A stretch of 42,236 nucleotides of DNA, taken from contig NZ_BSYI01000048.1 of NCBI RefSeq assembly GCF_030270585.1, forward strand, positions 1 through 42,236. The letters run 5' to 3'. A model generated the notes under the pieces. The model worked only from the letters and a program-made list of their open reading frames with translations. It was not told the origin of the DNA and searched no databases. A program made the translations under genes and the position numbers. This DNA comes from Paralimibaculum aggregatum. GTDB taxonomy: Bacteria; Pseudomonadota; Alphaproteobacteria; Rhodobacterales; Rhodobacteraceae. Shown here piece by piece: positions 26,232-35,263 of this stretch. Within the stretch, counting starts at the first letter, position 1; each line of letters starts with the position of its first letter.

Positions 26232-26648
26232 TCAGCTCGCCCGGAGGAGCTGCACCTCGGCGCGGATGTCGTTCTCGAGGTTCTGGATCCAGGCGTTGTA
26301 GTTGGAATGGATCGTGCCCTGGCCGGGGTTGTAGTCGAGCCCGCTCGAGGCCTTGTGGATGATCGAGAAGCTCTCGGTGTCGAAATAGATGTCGACCACC
26401 GCGTTGTGCTTGCCGCGCACGGTGAGCGAGCCCTCGAGATGGCCCTGCCCGATGCGGCGGAACACCCAGTTGCGCTTGGTGCCGGCGCGGATGATGGCGT
26501 TCTCGTAGTCGCGGTAGGACAGCCGCTGGTAGGAGGTCGCCGCGCCATAGGGCGCGCCCTTGATGTCGAGCAGCGGGGCGGAGCGGCATCCCGCGAGCGC
26601 AAGGGCGAGCGTCATGGCCGCGACCGCGGCGAAACGGGTAAAGGTCAT
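26232..26648 (-). CDS. small outer-membrane-type lipoprotein of unknown function
   Basis: A 138-residue lipoprotein with a signal peptide and lipobox LALAGC (Cys21). Residue +2 is Arg, not Asp, so outer-membrane sorting is expected. The mature part has a repeated Tyr/Asn-rich pattern and ends IHSNYNAWIQNLENDIRAE. From memory, small uncharacterised lipoproteins of other Proteobacteria share this IHxNYNxWIxNL ending. It lies between the glycosyltransferase and the ApeI-like gene on the pigment transcript, so it may serve pigment anchoring or transport at the outer membrane (inference). ATG 26648 is preceded by a G-rich ribosome binding site. Confidence 0.75.
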   Translation of the reverse strand: MTFTRFAAVAAMTLALALAGCRSAPLLDIKGAPYGAATSYQRLSYRDYENAIIRAGTKRNWVFRRIGQGHLEGSLTVRGKHNAVVDIYFDTESFSIIHKASSGLDYNPGQGTIHSNYNAWIQNLENDIRAEVQLLRAS

Positions 26649-26683
26649 CGGGCGTACCCCCAGATTTCACGAATGCGTCAGGC

Positions 26684-27415
26684 TTAGCGCAGCAGTCCGA
26701 GCGCAATCAATAGCCCGCGCGGGCGGAAGCCCCGGCTGACGATGAAACGCGTGATCGCCAGGGTGATCGCCACGAAGTCGGCCACCGGGCGGAAATGGCT
26801 GGCCCGCCGCAGGTGGCCGCCATAGCGCGCCCGGACCGGCACCGTGACGAAGCGGGTGCCGATATCGGCGGCGTGCAGCAGCAGCGCGGTCTCGAACACG
26901 AAGCCGCGGCAGTAGGAACGCGGGATCCTGAGCGCCCGCCACATCGCCGCGGGATAGAGCCGCATCCCGCATTGCGCATCGGTGATCCGCCGGGCGCAGC
27001 CCCAGCCGATGAAGAAGTTGCTGAGCCGGATCGAGCGCCCCCGCCCCTTCGGCACGTTGGCCATGTCGGCCGAGCGGTCGCCCAGCACCAGCGCGCCGGG
27101 GGCCTCGGCGGCGCGGGCGCGGAAGGCGGGGATGTCGGCCGGGTCGTGCTGGTCGTCGCCGTCGAGGGTGATCACCGCCCCGGCGCCCTCGGCGACCGCG
27201 AGATCGAGCCCCTCGACCAGGCAGGGGCCCTTGCCGCGGTTCTCGGCGTGGCGAATCACCCGCGCGCCGCTGCCCTCGAGCGCCTCCGCGGTGCCGTCGG
27301 TGGAGCCGTCGTCGATCACGATCACCGCATCGACATGGGGCAGCGTGGCGGCGACGATCGCGCGGATCGTCTGCACCTCGTTATAGGCCGGGATCAGCGC
27401 CACGCAGCGGGTCAT
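26684..27415 (-). CDS. family 2 glycosyltransferase, dolichol-phosphate-mannose-synthase-like
   Basis: First gene of the pigment operon; 243 residues. The GT-A fold is shown by LIPAYNE at 7-13, IDDGSTDGT near 34-42 and the metal-binding GDDQHDPADIPAF near 85-97. The acceptor segment RLSNFFIGWGCARRITDAQCGMRLYP follows near 130-155. In model aryl-polyene clusters a GT2 domain is fused to an acyltransferase (ApeJ); here the two activities are separate genes. It probably glycosylates the lipid or aryl head group. Three tandem 11-12-bp repeats begin 11 bp upstream of its start. Confidence 0.87.
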   Translation of the reverse strand: MTRCVALIPAYNEVQTIRAIVAATLPHVDAVIVIDDGSTDGTAEALEGSGARVIRHAENRGKGPCLVEGLDLAVAEGAGAVITLDGDDQHDPADIPAFRARAAEAPGALVLGDRSADMANVPKGRGRSIRLSNFFIGWGCARRITDAQCGMRLYPAAMWRALRIPRSYCRGFVFETALLLHAADIGTRFVTVPVRARYGGHLRRASHFRPVADFVAITLAITRFIVSRGFRPRGLLIALGLLR

Positions 27416-27425
27416 GCACGAGTCC

Positions 27426-27459
27426 TTGCGGAAAACTTTCGGAAAACTTGCGGGAAAAG
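27426..27459. repeat. three tandem 11-12-bp repeats in the divergent promoter of the pigment operon
   Basis: TTGCGGAAAAC (27426-27436), TTTCGGAAAAC (27437-27447) and TTGCGGGAAAAG (27448-27459) lie head to tail in the 134-bp gap between the glycosyltransferase (minus) and plsC-like (plus) starts. The 11-bp period equals about one helical turn, so a regulator could bind all three on one face. They overlap the expected promoter and leader of the pigment operon. Confidence 0.65.
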
Positions 27460-27549
27460 GGCCCGTCCGGGCGGGCAGGCCAAAAAAGGGCTTGCGCCGG
27501 GGGATGTCAATTCATAGCCGGCAGGGGGGCGGGACCACCGGGAGGGGCA

Positions 27550-28329
27550 ATGGCAGGGACAGAGAGCAAGGCGGCGGTGGCACTGGCCTGGATCCGGACC
27601 CGGATCTTCGATCTCGCGGTGATCGTGATGAGCCTCTGCCAGGGGCTGGCGATCGTGACCTATTTCCAGATCCGCCGGCGGCCCGAGGAGGTGCGCTTCC
27701 TGCTGCGCAGCTGGTCCTGGGGCTTCCTCTGGATGGCGCGCTGGCTGCTCGGCGTGCGCTGGCACCTGGAGGGCCACGACCGGGTGCCGGACGAGCCGGT
27801 CTTCTACATCTCCAACCACCAGTCGGCCTGGGAATCCATCGCGCTCAGCGTCTTCGCGCCGAAGGCCAACATCATCACCAAGCGCAGCCTGATGAAGATC
27901 CCGGTCTTCGGCTGGGGGCTGCGGCATGCGCCGATGATCCCGGTGGACCGCGACCAGCCCGGGCAGAACATCCGCCGCATCCTGCGCGAGGGGCAGAAAA
28001 CGGTCGCCGGGGGGCGCAGCCTGCTGATCTTTCCCGAGGGCACCCGCCTCGCCCCCGGCACCCGCGCGCCCTTCGCCCGCGGGCTGGGGCTGCTCTATGC
28101 CCGGCTCGGCGTGCCGGTGGTGCCGGTGGTGCACAATGCCGGGCTGGTGTGGCGCAAGGGCTTCGCCGCCAAGCGCCCGGGGCTGGTGACCATGCGCTTC
28201 CTGCCGGCGATCCCGCCGGGGCGCGACCCCGAGGTGTTCGCCCGCGAGATCGAGGCGCTGCTCAACACCGAAAAGGATCGTCTGCCCGGCATAGCTCCGG
28301 CGCGGCCTGACGATCCGCCGCCGCGCTGA
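27550..28329 (+). CDS. PlsC-type 1-acyl-sn-glycerol-3-phosphate acyltransferase
   Basis: A 259-residue membrane-associated acyltransferase. A hydrophobic segment at about 18-38 precedes the catalytic box SNHQSAWES near 92-100 (H-x4-E in place of the usual H-x4-D, as in many proteobacterial PlsC proteins). The second box FPEGTR is near 165. It transfers an acyl chain to a lyso-phosphatidate-like acceptor. ATG 27550 is preceded by GGGAGGGG; the upstream open frame is not conserved-looking. Divergent from the pigment operon and sharing its repeat-bearing promoter region, it may supply the lipid anchor. Its 3' end overlaps the convergent MlaC-like gene by 68 bp. Confidence 0.87.
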   Translation: MAGTESKAAVALAWIRTRIFDLAVIVMSLCQGLAIVTYFQIRRRPEEVRFLLRSWSWGFLWMARWLLGVRWHLEGHDRVPDEPVFYISNHQSAWESIALSVFAPKANIITKRSLMKIPVFGWGLRHAPMIPVDRDQPGQNIRRILREGQKTVAGGRSLLIFPEGTRLAPGTRAPFARGLGLLYARLGVPVVPVVHNAGLVWRKGFAAKRPGLVTMRFLPAIPPGRDPEVFAREIEALLNTEKDRLPGIAPARPDDPPPR

Positions 28330-28945
28330 GATCGGCGATCAGCCGCTCGACATCGCCGCCGCGGCTGGCGAACATGTCCTGCAGGATCTCGCGCTGGGTG
28401 ATCGCGAGGGAGATCCCCGCCACCGTCATGTCGACGATCACCGGCCGGCCGGGCCGGTCGCTGACCAGGAAGCCCATCTCCACCGCCGGCGCGCCCGGCG
28501 GGGTGATCGCGACGCGGACGTAGAGCCCCTTGGCCCCGGCATCGGTGACGCCGGAGACCGCGACATGGCGGTGCAGGTCCTCGGCCCGGACGTCGTAGCC
28601 CGCGAACTGCCGGCCATAGGTGGCCGAGACGCTGGCCGCGAAGGCATCGGTGAAGCGCGCGCGCTGGCCCTCGTCCATCCCCGCCCAGTGGGGCCCGGCG
28701 GCATAGCGCGCCAGCGCCGGCACCGAGGAGCGCGTCTCGATGATCCGGCGCAACTCCGGCACCGCCCGCTCCGGCCCGGCGCCGGAGGCGAGCAGCGCGA
28801 TGATGTCGGCGATGGCGCCCTCGACGAGGCTGCGCGCCGCCCCCGGATCGAGCGCGCGGGCCGGCGCCGCGGCGAGCACCAGGGCGGCCAGCGCGGCCAG
28901 CAGGGCCCGGCGAAGGGCGGTCGTCCGGCGTGTCAGGGTTCCCAT
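28262..28945 (-). CDS. MlaC/Ttg2D-family phospholipid-binding periplasmic protein
   Basis: A 227-residue exported protein. The signal peptide ends near AAPARA (about residue 31). The mature domain has the MlaC layout: paired helices, YAAGPHWAGMDEGQRARFTDAF, then the sheet YGRQFAGYDV and GFLVSDRPGRPVIVDMTVAGISLAITQR. Relatives ferry phospholipids between membranes (Mla) or belong to hopanoid loci (HpnM). No MlaFEDB partners are in the window. A GTG 9 bp upstream is in frame, but AAGGAGG is correctly spaced only for ATG 28945. Its 3' end overlaps plsC tail to tail. Confidence 0.83.
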   Translation of the reverse strand: MGTLTRRTTALRRALLAALAALVLAAAPARALDPGAARSLVEGAIADIIALLASGAGPERAVPELRRIIETRSSVPALARYAAGPHWAGMDEGQRARFTDAFAASVSATYGRQFAGYDVRAEDLHRHVAVSGVTDAGAKGLYVRVAITPPGAPAVEMGFLVSDRPGRPVIVDMTVAGISLAITQREILQDMFASRGGDVERLIADLSAAADRQAAPELCRADDPFRC

Positions 28946-29051
28946 GCGCGGCACCTCCTTGGGCCCTCAGGCTATCCGACAGCGCGGGCCGGGGATCAAG
29001 CCCGGCGGCGTTCGTGGCGCGATTGTATCCGGTTTCCGAACACTGAAGCTC

Positions 29052-29078
29052 TGAATCGACGAATTCAACGGAATTCCG
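29052..29078. promoter_or_regulatory. overlapping palindromes upstream of the MDR oxidoreductase
   Basis: The region has lower GC than its surroundings. TGAAT (29052-29056) pairs with ATTCA (29063-29067), and CGGAATTCCG (29069-29078) is a perfect 10-bp palindrome. They lie 47-73 bp before the start at 29125 and may be an operator for an unseen regulator. Confidence 0.3.
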
Positions 29079-29124
29079 GAGGGGTTATCTAGGGGGCGAT
29101 CCAGAACGCAACGGGAGCCTTCCG

Positions 29125-30126
29125 ATGAAAGCCATGATCCTCAACGCCTATGGCGAGACCGCCGCCTTCGAGCCGGCCGAGCTGCCCCGCCCCGCGGTGA
29201 AGCCGGGCCATGTGGTGCTGCGCGTCGCCGCGACCAGCGTGAACACGGTCGACACGATGATCCGCCAGCTCGGCCGCGAGAACCTGCCGCTGGCGCCGGA
29301 GCTGCCCGCCGTGCTCGGCATGGATTTCGCCGGCACCGTCGAGGAGGTCGGCGCGGGCGTCACCGGCTTCGCGCCGGGCGACGAGGTCTATGGCTGCGCC
29401 GGCGGGCTGGTCGGCCTGCAGGGCGCGCTGGCGGAATACATGCTCGCCGATGCGCGGCTGATCGCGCGGAAGCCGGCGGCGCTCTCGATGCGCGCGGCGG
29501 CGGCGCTGCCGCTGGTCGGCATCACCGCCTATGAGGGGCTGCTGCGCGCCGGGATCGGCGCCGGGCAGGGTGCCGGGCGGATGATCCTCGTGCATGGCGG
29601 CGCCGGCGGGGTCGGCCATCTCGCGGTGCAGCTCGCGCGGCATTTCGGCGCCGAGGTCTTCGCCACCGGCACCGGCGGCAAGCAGCTCGGCGCGATCGAG
29701 GGCTATTGCGCCACCGCGATCGACTTCCGCGCCGAGACGGTCGAGGACTATGTCGCCCGGCACACCGGCGGCGCCGGCTTCGACGTGGTCTTCGACACCG
29801 TCGGCGGCGCCAACCTCACCAACTCCTTCGCCGCCGCGGCGCTCAATGCCCATGTCGCCACCACGGTCTCGCTGGTCGAGCTCGACCTGAGCCCGGCGCA
29901 TTTCAAGGGCCTGTCGCTGCATGTGGTGTTCATGCTGATCCCGATGCTGCACGACCACGGGCGCGAGGCGCATGGCGCGATCCTGGCGCGGCTGGCCGAG
30001 ATCGTCGATGCCGGCGCGCTCGTCCCGATGCTCGACGAGGCGCGCTTCACCCTCGCCGAGGTCGGCGCCGCGCATGACCGGCTGACCGGCGGGCAGGCCA
30101 TCGGCAAGGTGGTGGTCGAGGTCTGA
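29125..30126 (+). CDS. zinc-less MDR oxidoreductase (quinone oxidoreductase-like)
   Basis: An MDR-superfamily enzyme of 333 residues. The GroES-like domain (1-125) has ATSVNTVDTMIRQLGR and LGMDFAGTVEEVG. The NADP motif VHGGAGGVGHLAVQLA is near 153-168, with FDVVFDTVGG later. There are no zinc-ligand cysteines. It is distinct from the paralogue at 4544 (different N-terminus and cofactor loop). Such enzymes reduce quinones or activated alkenes. It is a single gene with its own AT-richer promoter region and convergent with the M20 peptidase gene, only 4 bp between stops. Confidence 0.88.
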   Translation: MKAMILNAYGETAAFEPAELPRPAVKPGHVVLRVAATSVNTVDTMIRQLGRENLPLAPELPAVLGMDFAGTVEEVGAGVTGFAPGDEVYGCAGGLVGLQGALAEYMLADARLIARKPAALSMRAAAALPLVGITAYEGLLRAGIGAGQGAGRMILVHGGAGGVGHLAVQLARHFGAEVFATGTGGKQLGAIEGYCATAIDFRAETVEDYVARHTGGAGFDVVFDTVGGANLTNSFAAAALNAHVATTVSLVELDLSPAHFKGLSLHVVFMLIPMLHDHGREAHGAILARLAEIVDAGALVPMLDEARFTLAEVGAAHDRLTGGQAIGKVVVEV

Positions 30127-30130
30127 GCCC

Positions 30131-31288
30131 TCAGCCGAGCCGATCGACGATGCGGTCGAGCATGGCATCGCAGGCGGCAAGCTCGGCAAGTTCGATGAAC
30201 TCGTCGGGCTTGTGGCCCTGCGCCATGTCGCCCGGCCCGCAGACGATCACCGGCAGGCCGAGCGCCGCCGCGAACACCCCGCCATCGGTGCCGTAGTTCA
30301 CCTTGGTGGTCGGGCCGATGCCGCCGACCGCGCCGATGAAGGCCTCCGCCGCGCTGCCCGGCGCGAGGTCGAAGCCCGGATAGCGGTTGATCTCACGGAT
30401 GCCGATCGCGGCGGCCGGGTGGCGCGCGCGCAGCCCGGCGACCAGATCCGCCGCCTCGGCCCGGACCCGGGCGAGCAGGCCGTCCACGTCGTCCTCCGCG
30501 AGGTGGCGGATCTCGAATTCGAGCTCGGCCCGCGCCGGCACCATGTTGAGCGCGGTGCCGCCCGCGAGCCAGCCGACATGGATCGTCGCATGCGGGATCG
30601 CATAGGCCGGGTTGCGCGCGCCGGTCTCGGCGATCTCCGCCTGCATCCGGCGCAGCACGCCGACGAAATCGGCCGCGAGGTGCAGCGCGTTGAGATGGCG
30701 CGGCGCCTCGGCGGAGTGCCCCGGCTCTCCGCGCACCGTGGCGCGGCAGGAGAGCTTGCCCTTGTGCCCGGTGGCGATGCGCATGCCCGTCGGCTCGCCG
30801 ACGAGGCAGAGCTCGGGCCGGCCGATGCTGTCCTCGAGCGCGCCGATCATCTCGGAGATGCCGACGCAGCCGCTCTCCTCGTCATAGGAGAAGGCGAGCT
30901 TCAGCGGGCGCTTCAGCCGCCGCCCCGCGGCCCGCGCCATGGCGCGGATCGCGCAGGCCGCGAAGCCCTTCATGTCGGTCGCGCCGCGGCCGAAGATCCG
31001 GCCCTCGCGCTGGATCCCGGCGAAGGGGTCGAGGCTCCAGTCCTGCCCGGCCGCCGGCACCACGTCGAGATGCGCCGAGAGCAGCACCCCGCCCGGCCCC
31101 TCCGGCCCGGTGGCGGCGAAGAGCCCGGCCCGCGTGCCGGTGGCGTCCGGCATCCGGTGGCAGCGCACGCCGAGGGGGGCGAGCAGGCCGATGACATGGT
31201 CGGTGATCGCGGCATAGTCCGGCGCGGTGTGCACCGATGGGAAGGCGATCAGCCGCTGCAGCAGGGCGGCGGAGCTGGAACAGGGCAA
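30131..31288 (-). CDS. M20-family deacylase (ArgE/DapE-like)
   Basis: A two-zinc amidohydrolase of 385 residues. Metal and catalytic residues are visible: His73 and Asp75 in SAHLDVVP, Asp in GRGATDMKG near 106, DEESG near 136, GEPT near 160 and the C-terminal His in GHKPDEF near 360. ArgE-type members remove N-acetyl or N-succinyl groups from amino acids. The start is a TTG at 31288, supported by GAAAGGAG 5 bp upstream. It is the last gene of the dppABCDF-DUF6963 transcript; with the racemase at 38849 it suggests use of N-acyl amino acids. True ArgE of arginine synthesis is possible but the context argues otherwise. Confidence 0.85.
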   Translation of the reverse strand: MPCSSSAALLQRLIAFPSVHTAPDYAAITDHVIGLLAPLGVRCHRMPDATGTRAGLFAATGPEGPGGVLLSAHLDVVPAAGQDWSLDPFAGIQREGRIFGRGATDMKGFAACAIRAMARAAGRRLKRPLKLAFSYDEESGCVGISEMIGALEDSIGRPELCLVGEPTGMRIATGHKGKLSCRATVRGEPGHSAEAPRHLNALHLAADFVGVLRRMQAEIAETGARNPAYAIPHATIHVGWLAGGTALNMVPARAELEFEIRHLAEDDVDGLLARVRAEAADLVAGLRARHPAAAIGIREINRYPGFDLAPGSAAEAFIGAVGGIGPTTKVNYGTDGGVFAAALGLPVIVCGPGDMAQGHKPDEFIELAELAACDAMLDRIVDRLG

Positions 31289-31299
31289 GGCGGCTCCTT

Positions 31300-32250
31300 T
31301 CAGGGCGTTTCGGGGGCGGCATAGGGGATCGCGAAGCGCGCCTGCCCGCTCAGGCGCAGGATGCGCCCACCCTCCACCAGCACGTTGGGTTCCTCCATCG
31401 TGGTGCCGAGCAAGGTGCCGTCATGCACCACCTCCGCCCCCAGCATCACCGCCGCGCAGGCGAGCCGCCCGGTGAGCAGCAGCGGCGCGGTCACCTCGAC
31501 CCGCAGCGCGCGGCCCCCGGCATCCACCACCACGCGGTTGGCCGGGCCGAGCGCCAGCGGCGTGCCGGCCTCGACCACGGCATGGCCGGCGGCGGCGGGC
31601 GGCGGCGCCAGCACCGCCATGGCGATCTCGGCGACCAGCGGGGCGAGGCTGGCGGCGGGGCGGATCGCGTTGTGCAGCACCTCCACCGCCGCATCGCCGC
31701 GGCGCAGGCCGGCGGTGCCGAGATCGGGCCGGCCGGCGACGAGGCGGCTGTTGCCCGCCGCCACCCCGCCGGCGCGGTCGAGCGCGATCATCCCGGCATC
31801 GATCTCCGGATTGGCGCCGAGCACCGCCGCCAGCGCCTCGCCGGCCGCGAGCCCGGCCGCCATCCCGGCCAGCACCGCCTCGTTCACCGCGCGGCCGTCG
31901 GCGCCGGGGGTGTTCGGCAGCCGGTGCCCGGTGACGAGGCCGGCGGCCGGGTCGGCGGCGAGGAACCGGCTGAGCGGCGCCGGCCGGTCCGGCCCGCTCG
32001 ACATCACCGCGGCGACGGGCGCGGCGGCGATCTCCGGCGGCGGCGGGGTGCCGGTGCGCTCGCCCTCGGTGAACAGCGTCGCGGTGCCGCCGCGCTGGGT
32101 CTCGGCGCGGTGCAGCCGGCCGGCGGCATCGATCGCGGCGAACACCGCGAAGCCGCCGATGGCGCCCTGCCCGACGCGCTCCGCCGCTTGCAGCGCGCGG
32201 AACACCGCGAGCCCGGCATTCTGCCCGGCGGCGCCGATCCCGATGGTCAT
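31300..32250 (-). CDS. DUF6963-like protein in a peptide-uptake operon
   Basis: A 316-residue cytosolic protein of unknown function with no signal peptide. It begins [20 protein letters not shown] and contains [13 protein letters not shown] near 80-92, [15 protein letters not shown] near 112 and [11 protein letters not shown] near 138. The pattern recalls DUF6963 (from memory) and also the DUF1028 proteins, thought to be Ntn-hydrolase-like, which likewise accompany Dpp transporters. It overlaps dppF by 4 bp (ATGA) and ends 11 bp before the M20 deacylase start, so it very likely acts on the same substrate. Catalytic residues cannot be named. Confidence 0.65.
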   Translation of the reverse strand: MTIGIGAAGQNAGLAVFRALQAAERVGQGAIGGFAVFAAIDAAGRLHRAETQRGGTATLFTEGERTGTPPPPEIAAAPVAAVMSSGPDRPAPLSRFLAADPAAGLVTGHRLPNTPGADGRAVNEAVLAGMAAGLAAGEALAAVLGANPEIDAGMIALDRAGGVAAGNSRLVAGRPDLGTAGLRRGDAAVEVLHNAIRPAASLAPLVAEIAMAVLAPPPAAAGHAVVEAGTPLALGPANRVVVDAGGRALRVEVTAPLLLTGRLACAAVMLGAEVVHDGTLLGTTMEEPNVLVEGGRILRLSGQARFAIPYAAPETP

Positions 32251-33244
32251 GCCGCCGCCTCCGGCGCGCGCAGATGGCAGGCCACGGCATGGCCCCCTGC
32301 GCCCTCGACCAGCGGCGGCACGGCGCTGGCGCAGATCTCCGCGGCGAGCGGGCAGCGGGTGCGGAAGGGGCAGCCGGAGGGCGGGTCGATCGGGCTCGGC
32401 ACATCGCCCTTCAGCACGATCCGCGGCCGGCTGCGGCGCGCCGGATCGGGCACCGGCACGGCCGAGATCAGCGCCTCGGTATAGGGATGGCGCGGGCCGG
32501 CGAACAGCGTCTCGCGCGGCGCGGTCTCGACGATCCGCCCGAGATACATCACCGCGACGCGGTGGCTGACATGCTCGACCACGCTCATGTCGTGCGAGAT
32601 GAACAGCAGCGCCAGCCCCATCTCCTGCTGCAGCCGCACCAGCAGGTTGATCACCGAGGCCTGGATCGAGACGTCGAGCGCCGAGACCGGCTCGTCGGCC
32701 ACGATCAGCTCGGGGCCGACCACCAGCGCCCGGGCGATCGACAGGCGCTGGCGCTGGCCGCCGGAGAACTCGTGCGGGTAGCGCGCCATCTGGTCGGGCC
32801 GCAGGCCGACCTTGCGGAAGGTCTCCGCCACCATCCGCCACTTCGCCGCGCCCGAGGCGAGGCCGTGGATCGTCAGCGGCTCGGCGACGATCTCGCCGGC
32901 AGTCATGCGCGGGTTGAGCGAGGCGAAGGGGTCCTGGAAGATCGTCTGCACCCGGCGCCGCACCGGCTTCATCGCGGCGCGGCCGAGGGCGGCGATGTCC
33001 TGCCCGTCGACCAGGATGCGCCCGCTGGTCGGCTCGTGCAGCTTCATGATCGCCTTGCCGACGGTGGACTTGCCGCAGCCGCTCTCGCCGACGAGGCCGA
33101 GGGTCTCGCCGGGGCGGATCGCGAGGGAGACCCGGTTGACCGCGTGCAGCAGCCGGCCGCCGCCGAGCAGGCCCCGCTGCACCGGGAACGACTTGACCAG
33201 ATCCTCGAGCTCAAGGATCGGCTGCGGCTCGGTGCCCGGCGCGC

Positions 33245-33248
<4 letters not shown>
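32247..33248 (-). CDS. oligo/dipeptide ABC transporter ATP-binding protein (DppF type)
   Basis: A 333-residue ATPase. Walker A is GESGCGKST near 54-62, the Q-loop is FQDP, the signature is FSGGQRQR near 160, Walker B is LIVADEP and the switch is ISHDMSVV. The C-terminal oligopeptide/dipeptide domain has the cysteine pattern [11 protein letters not shown], which in relatives holds an iron-sulfur cluster. It forms a heterodimer with the DppD-like ATPase to power peptide import. ATGA overlaps join it to dppD upstream and the DUF6963 gene downstream. Confidence 0.92.
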
Positions 33249-34314
<1,066 letters not shown>

Positions 34315-34318
<4 letters not shown>

Positions 34319-35253
34319 CTGTGTTTCTGCCGCGGGTCGAGGGCCTCGCGGATGCCGTCGCCCAGCAGGTTGAAGGCGAGCACCGCCACCATGATCGCGA
34401 GGCCGGGATAGATCATGATCCAGGAGGCCTGGGTGAAGTAGTCGCGCCCGGCCGAGAGCATCGCGCCCCATTCCGGCGAGGGCGGCTGCGCGCCGAGGCC
34501 GAGGAAGCTGAGCCCGGCCGCCGCCAGCACCGCCGAGGAGACCCCGAGCGTCGCCACCACGATCAGCGGCGGCAGGATGTTGGGCAGCAGATGCACGAAG
34601 ATCAGCCGCATGTGCCCGGCGCCGGCAACATAGGCGGCATCGAAATAGGCGCGGTTGCGCTCGACCAGCGTCACGCTGTAGGCGACGCGGGCATAGAACG
34701 GGATCGCCGCGATGCCGACGGCGATCATCGCATTGGTCAGGCTCGGCCCCATCACCGCCACCGCGGCCAGCGCGATCAGCGTCTCGGTGAAGGAGAACAC
34801 CACGTCCACCAGCCGCATCAGGATGCGCTCGGTCCAGCCCCCGGCATAGCCGGCGACGAGGCCGACCAGCGTGCCGACGGTCAGCGAGATGCCGACCGCG
34901 ATGACGCCGACCTGGATGGTCAGCCGCGCGCCGTGGATCACCCGGCTGAAGATGTCGCGGCCGAACTCGTCGGTGCCGAACCAGTGCGCGGCGCTCGGCG
35001 GCGAGAGGAACATGCCGGCGCCCATCTCGTCCGGGTCGAAGGGCGCGATCCAGGGTGCGAAGACGGCGGCGAAGACCAGGGCCAGCACCAGCGCGAGGCC
35101 GATCCGGGCGCCGCGGTTCACCGTCGCCGCGGCGAGCAGGGCGCGCAGGCGGCGCCAGATCCCGGGCCGGCGATAGCTCTCCTCCCCGGCCGGGCCGGGC
35201 ATCGCGCCGGCCGCCTCGGCGAGCTCCACGGCACGGTTCACGCGGTTCTGCAT
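34315..35253 (-). CDS. oligo/dipeptide ABC transporter permease (DppC type)
   Basis: A 312-residue inner-membrane permease with an N-terminal cytosolic extension, a first helix near 50-70 and the [19 protein letters not shown] segment typical of DppC. Five further helices follow. The EAA coupling loop is near 205 ([23 protein letters not shown]). The Met at 35253 is preceded by GGGAGG, which decides it over a longer frame. Ends in an ATGA overlap with dppD. Confidence 0.92.
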
Positions 35254-35263
35254 CGCGGCCTCC

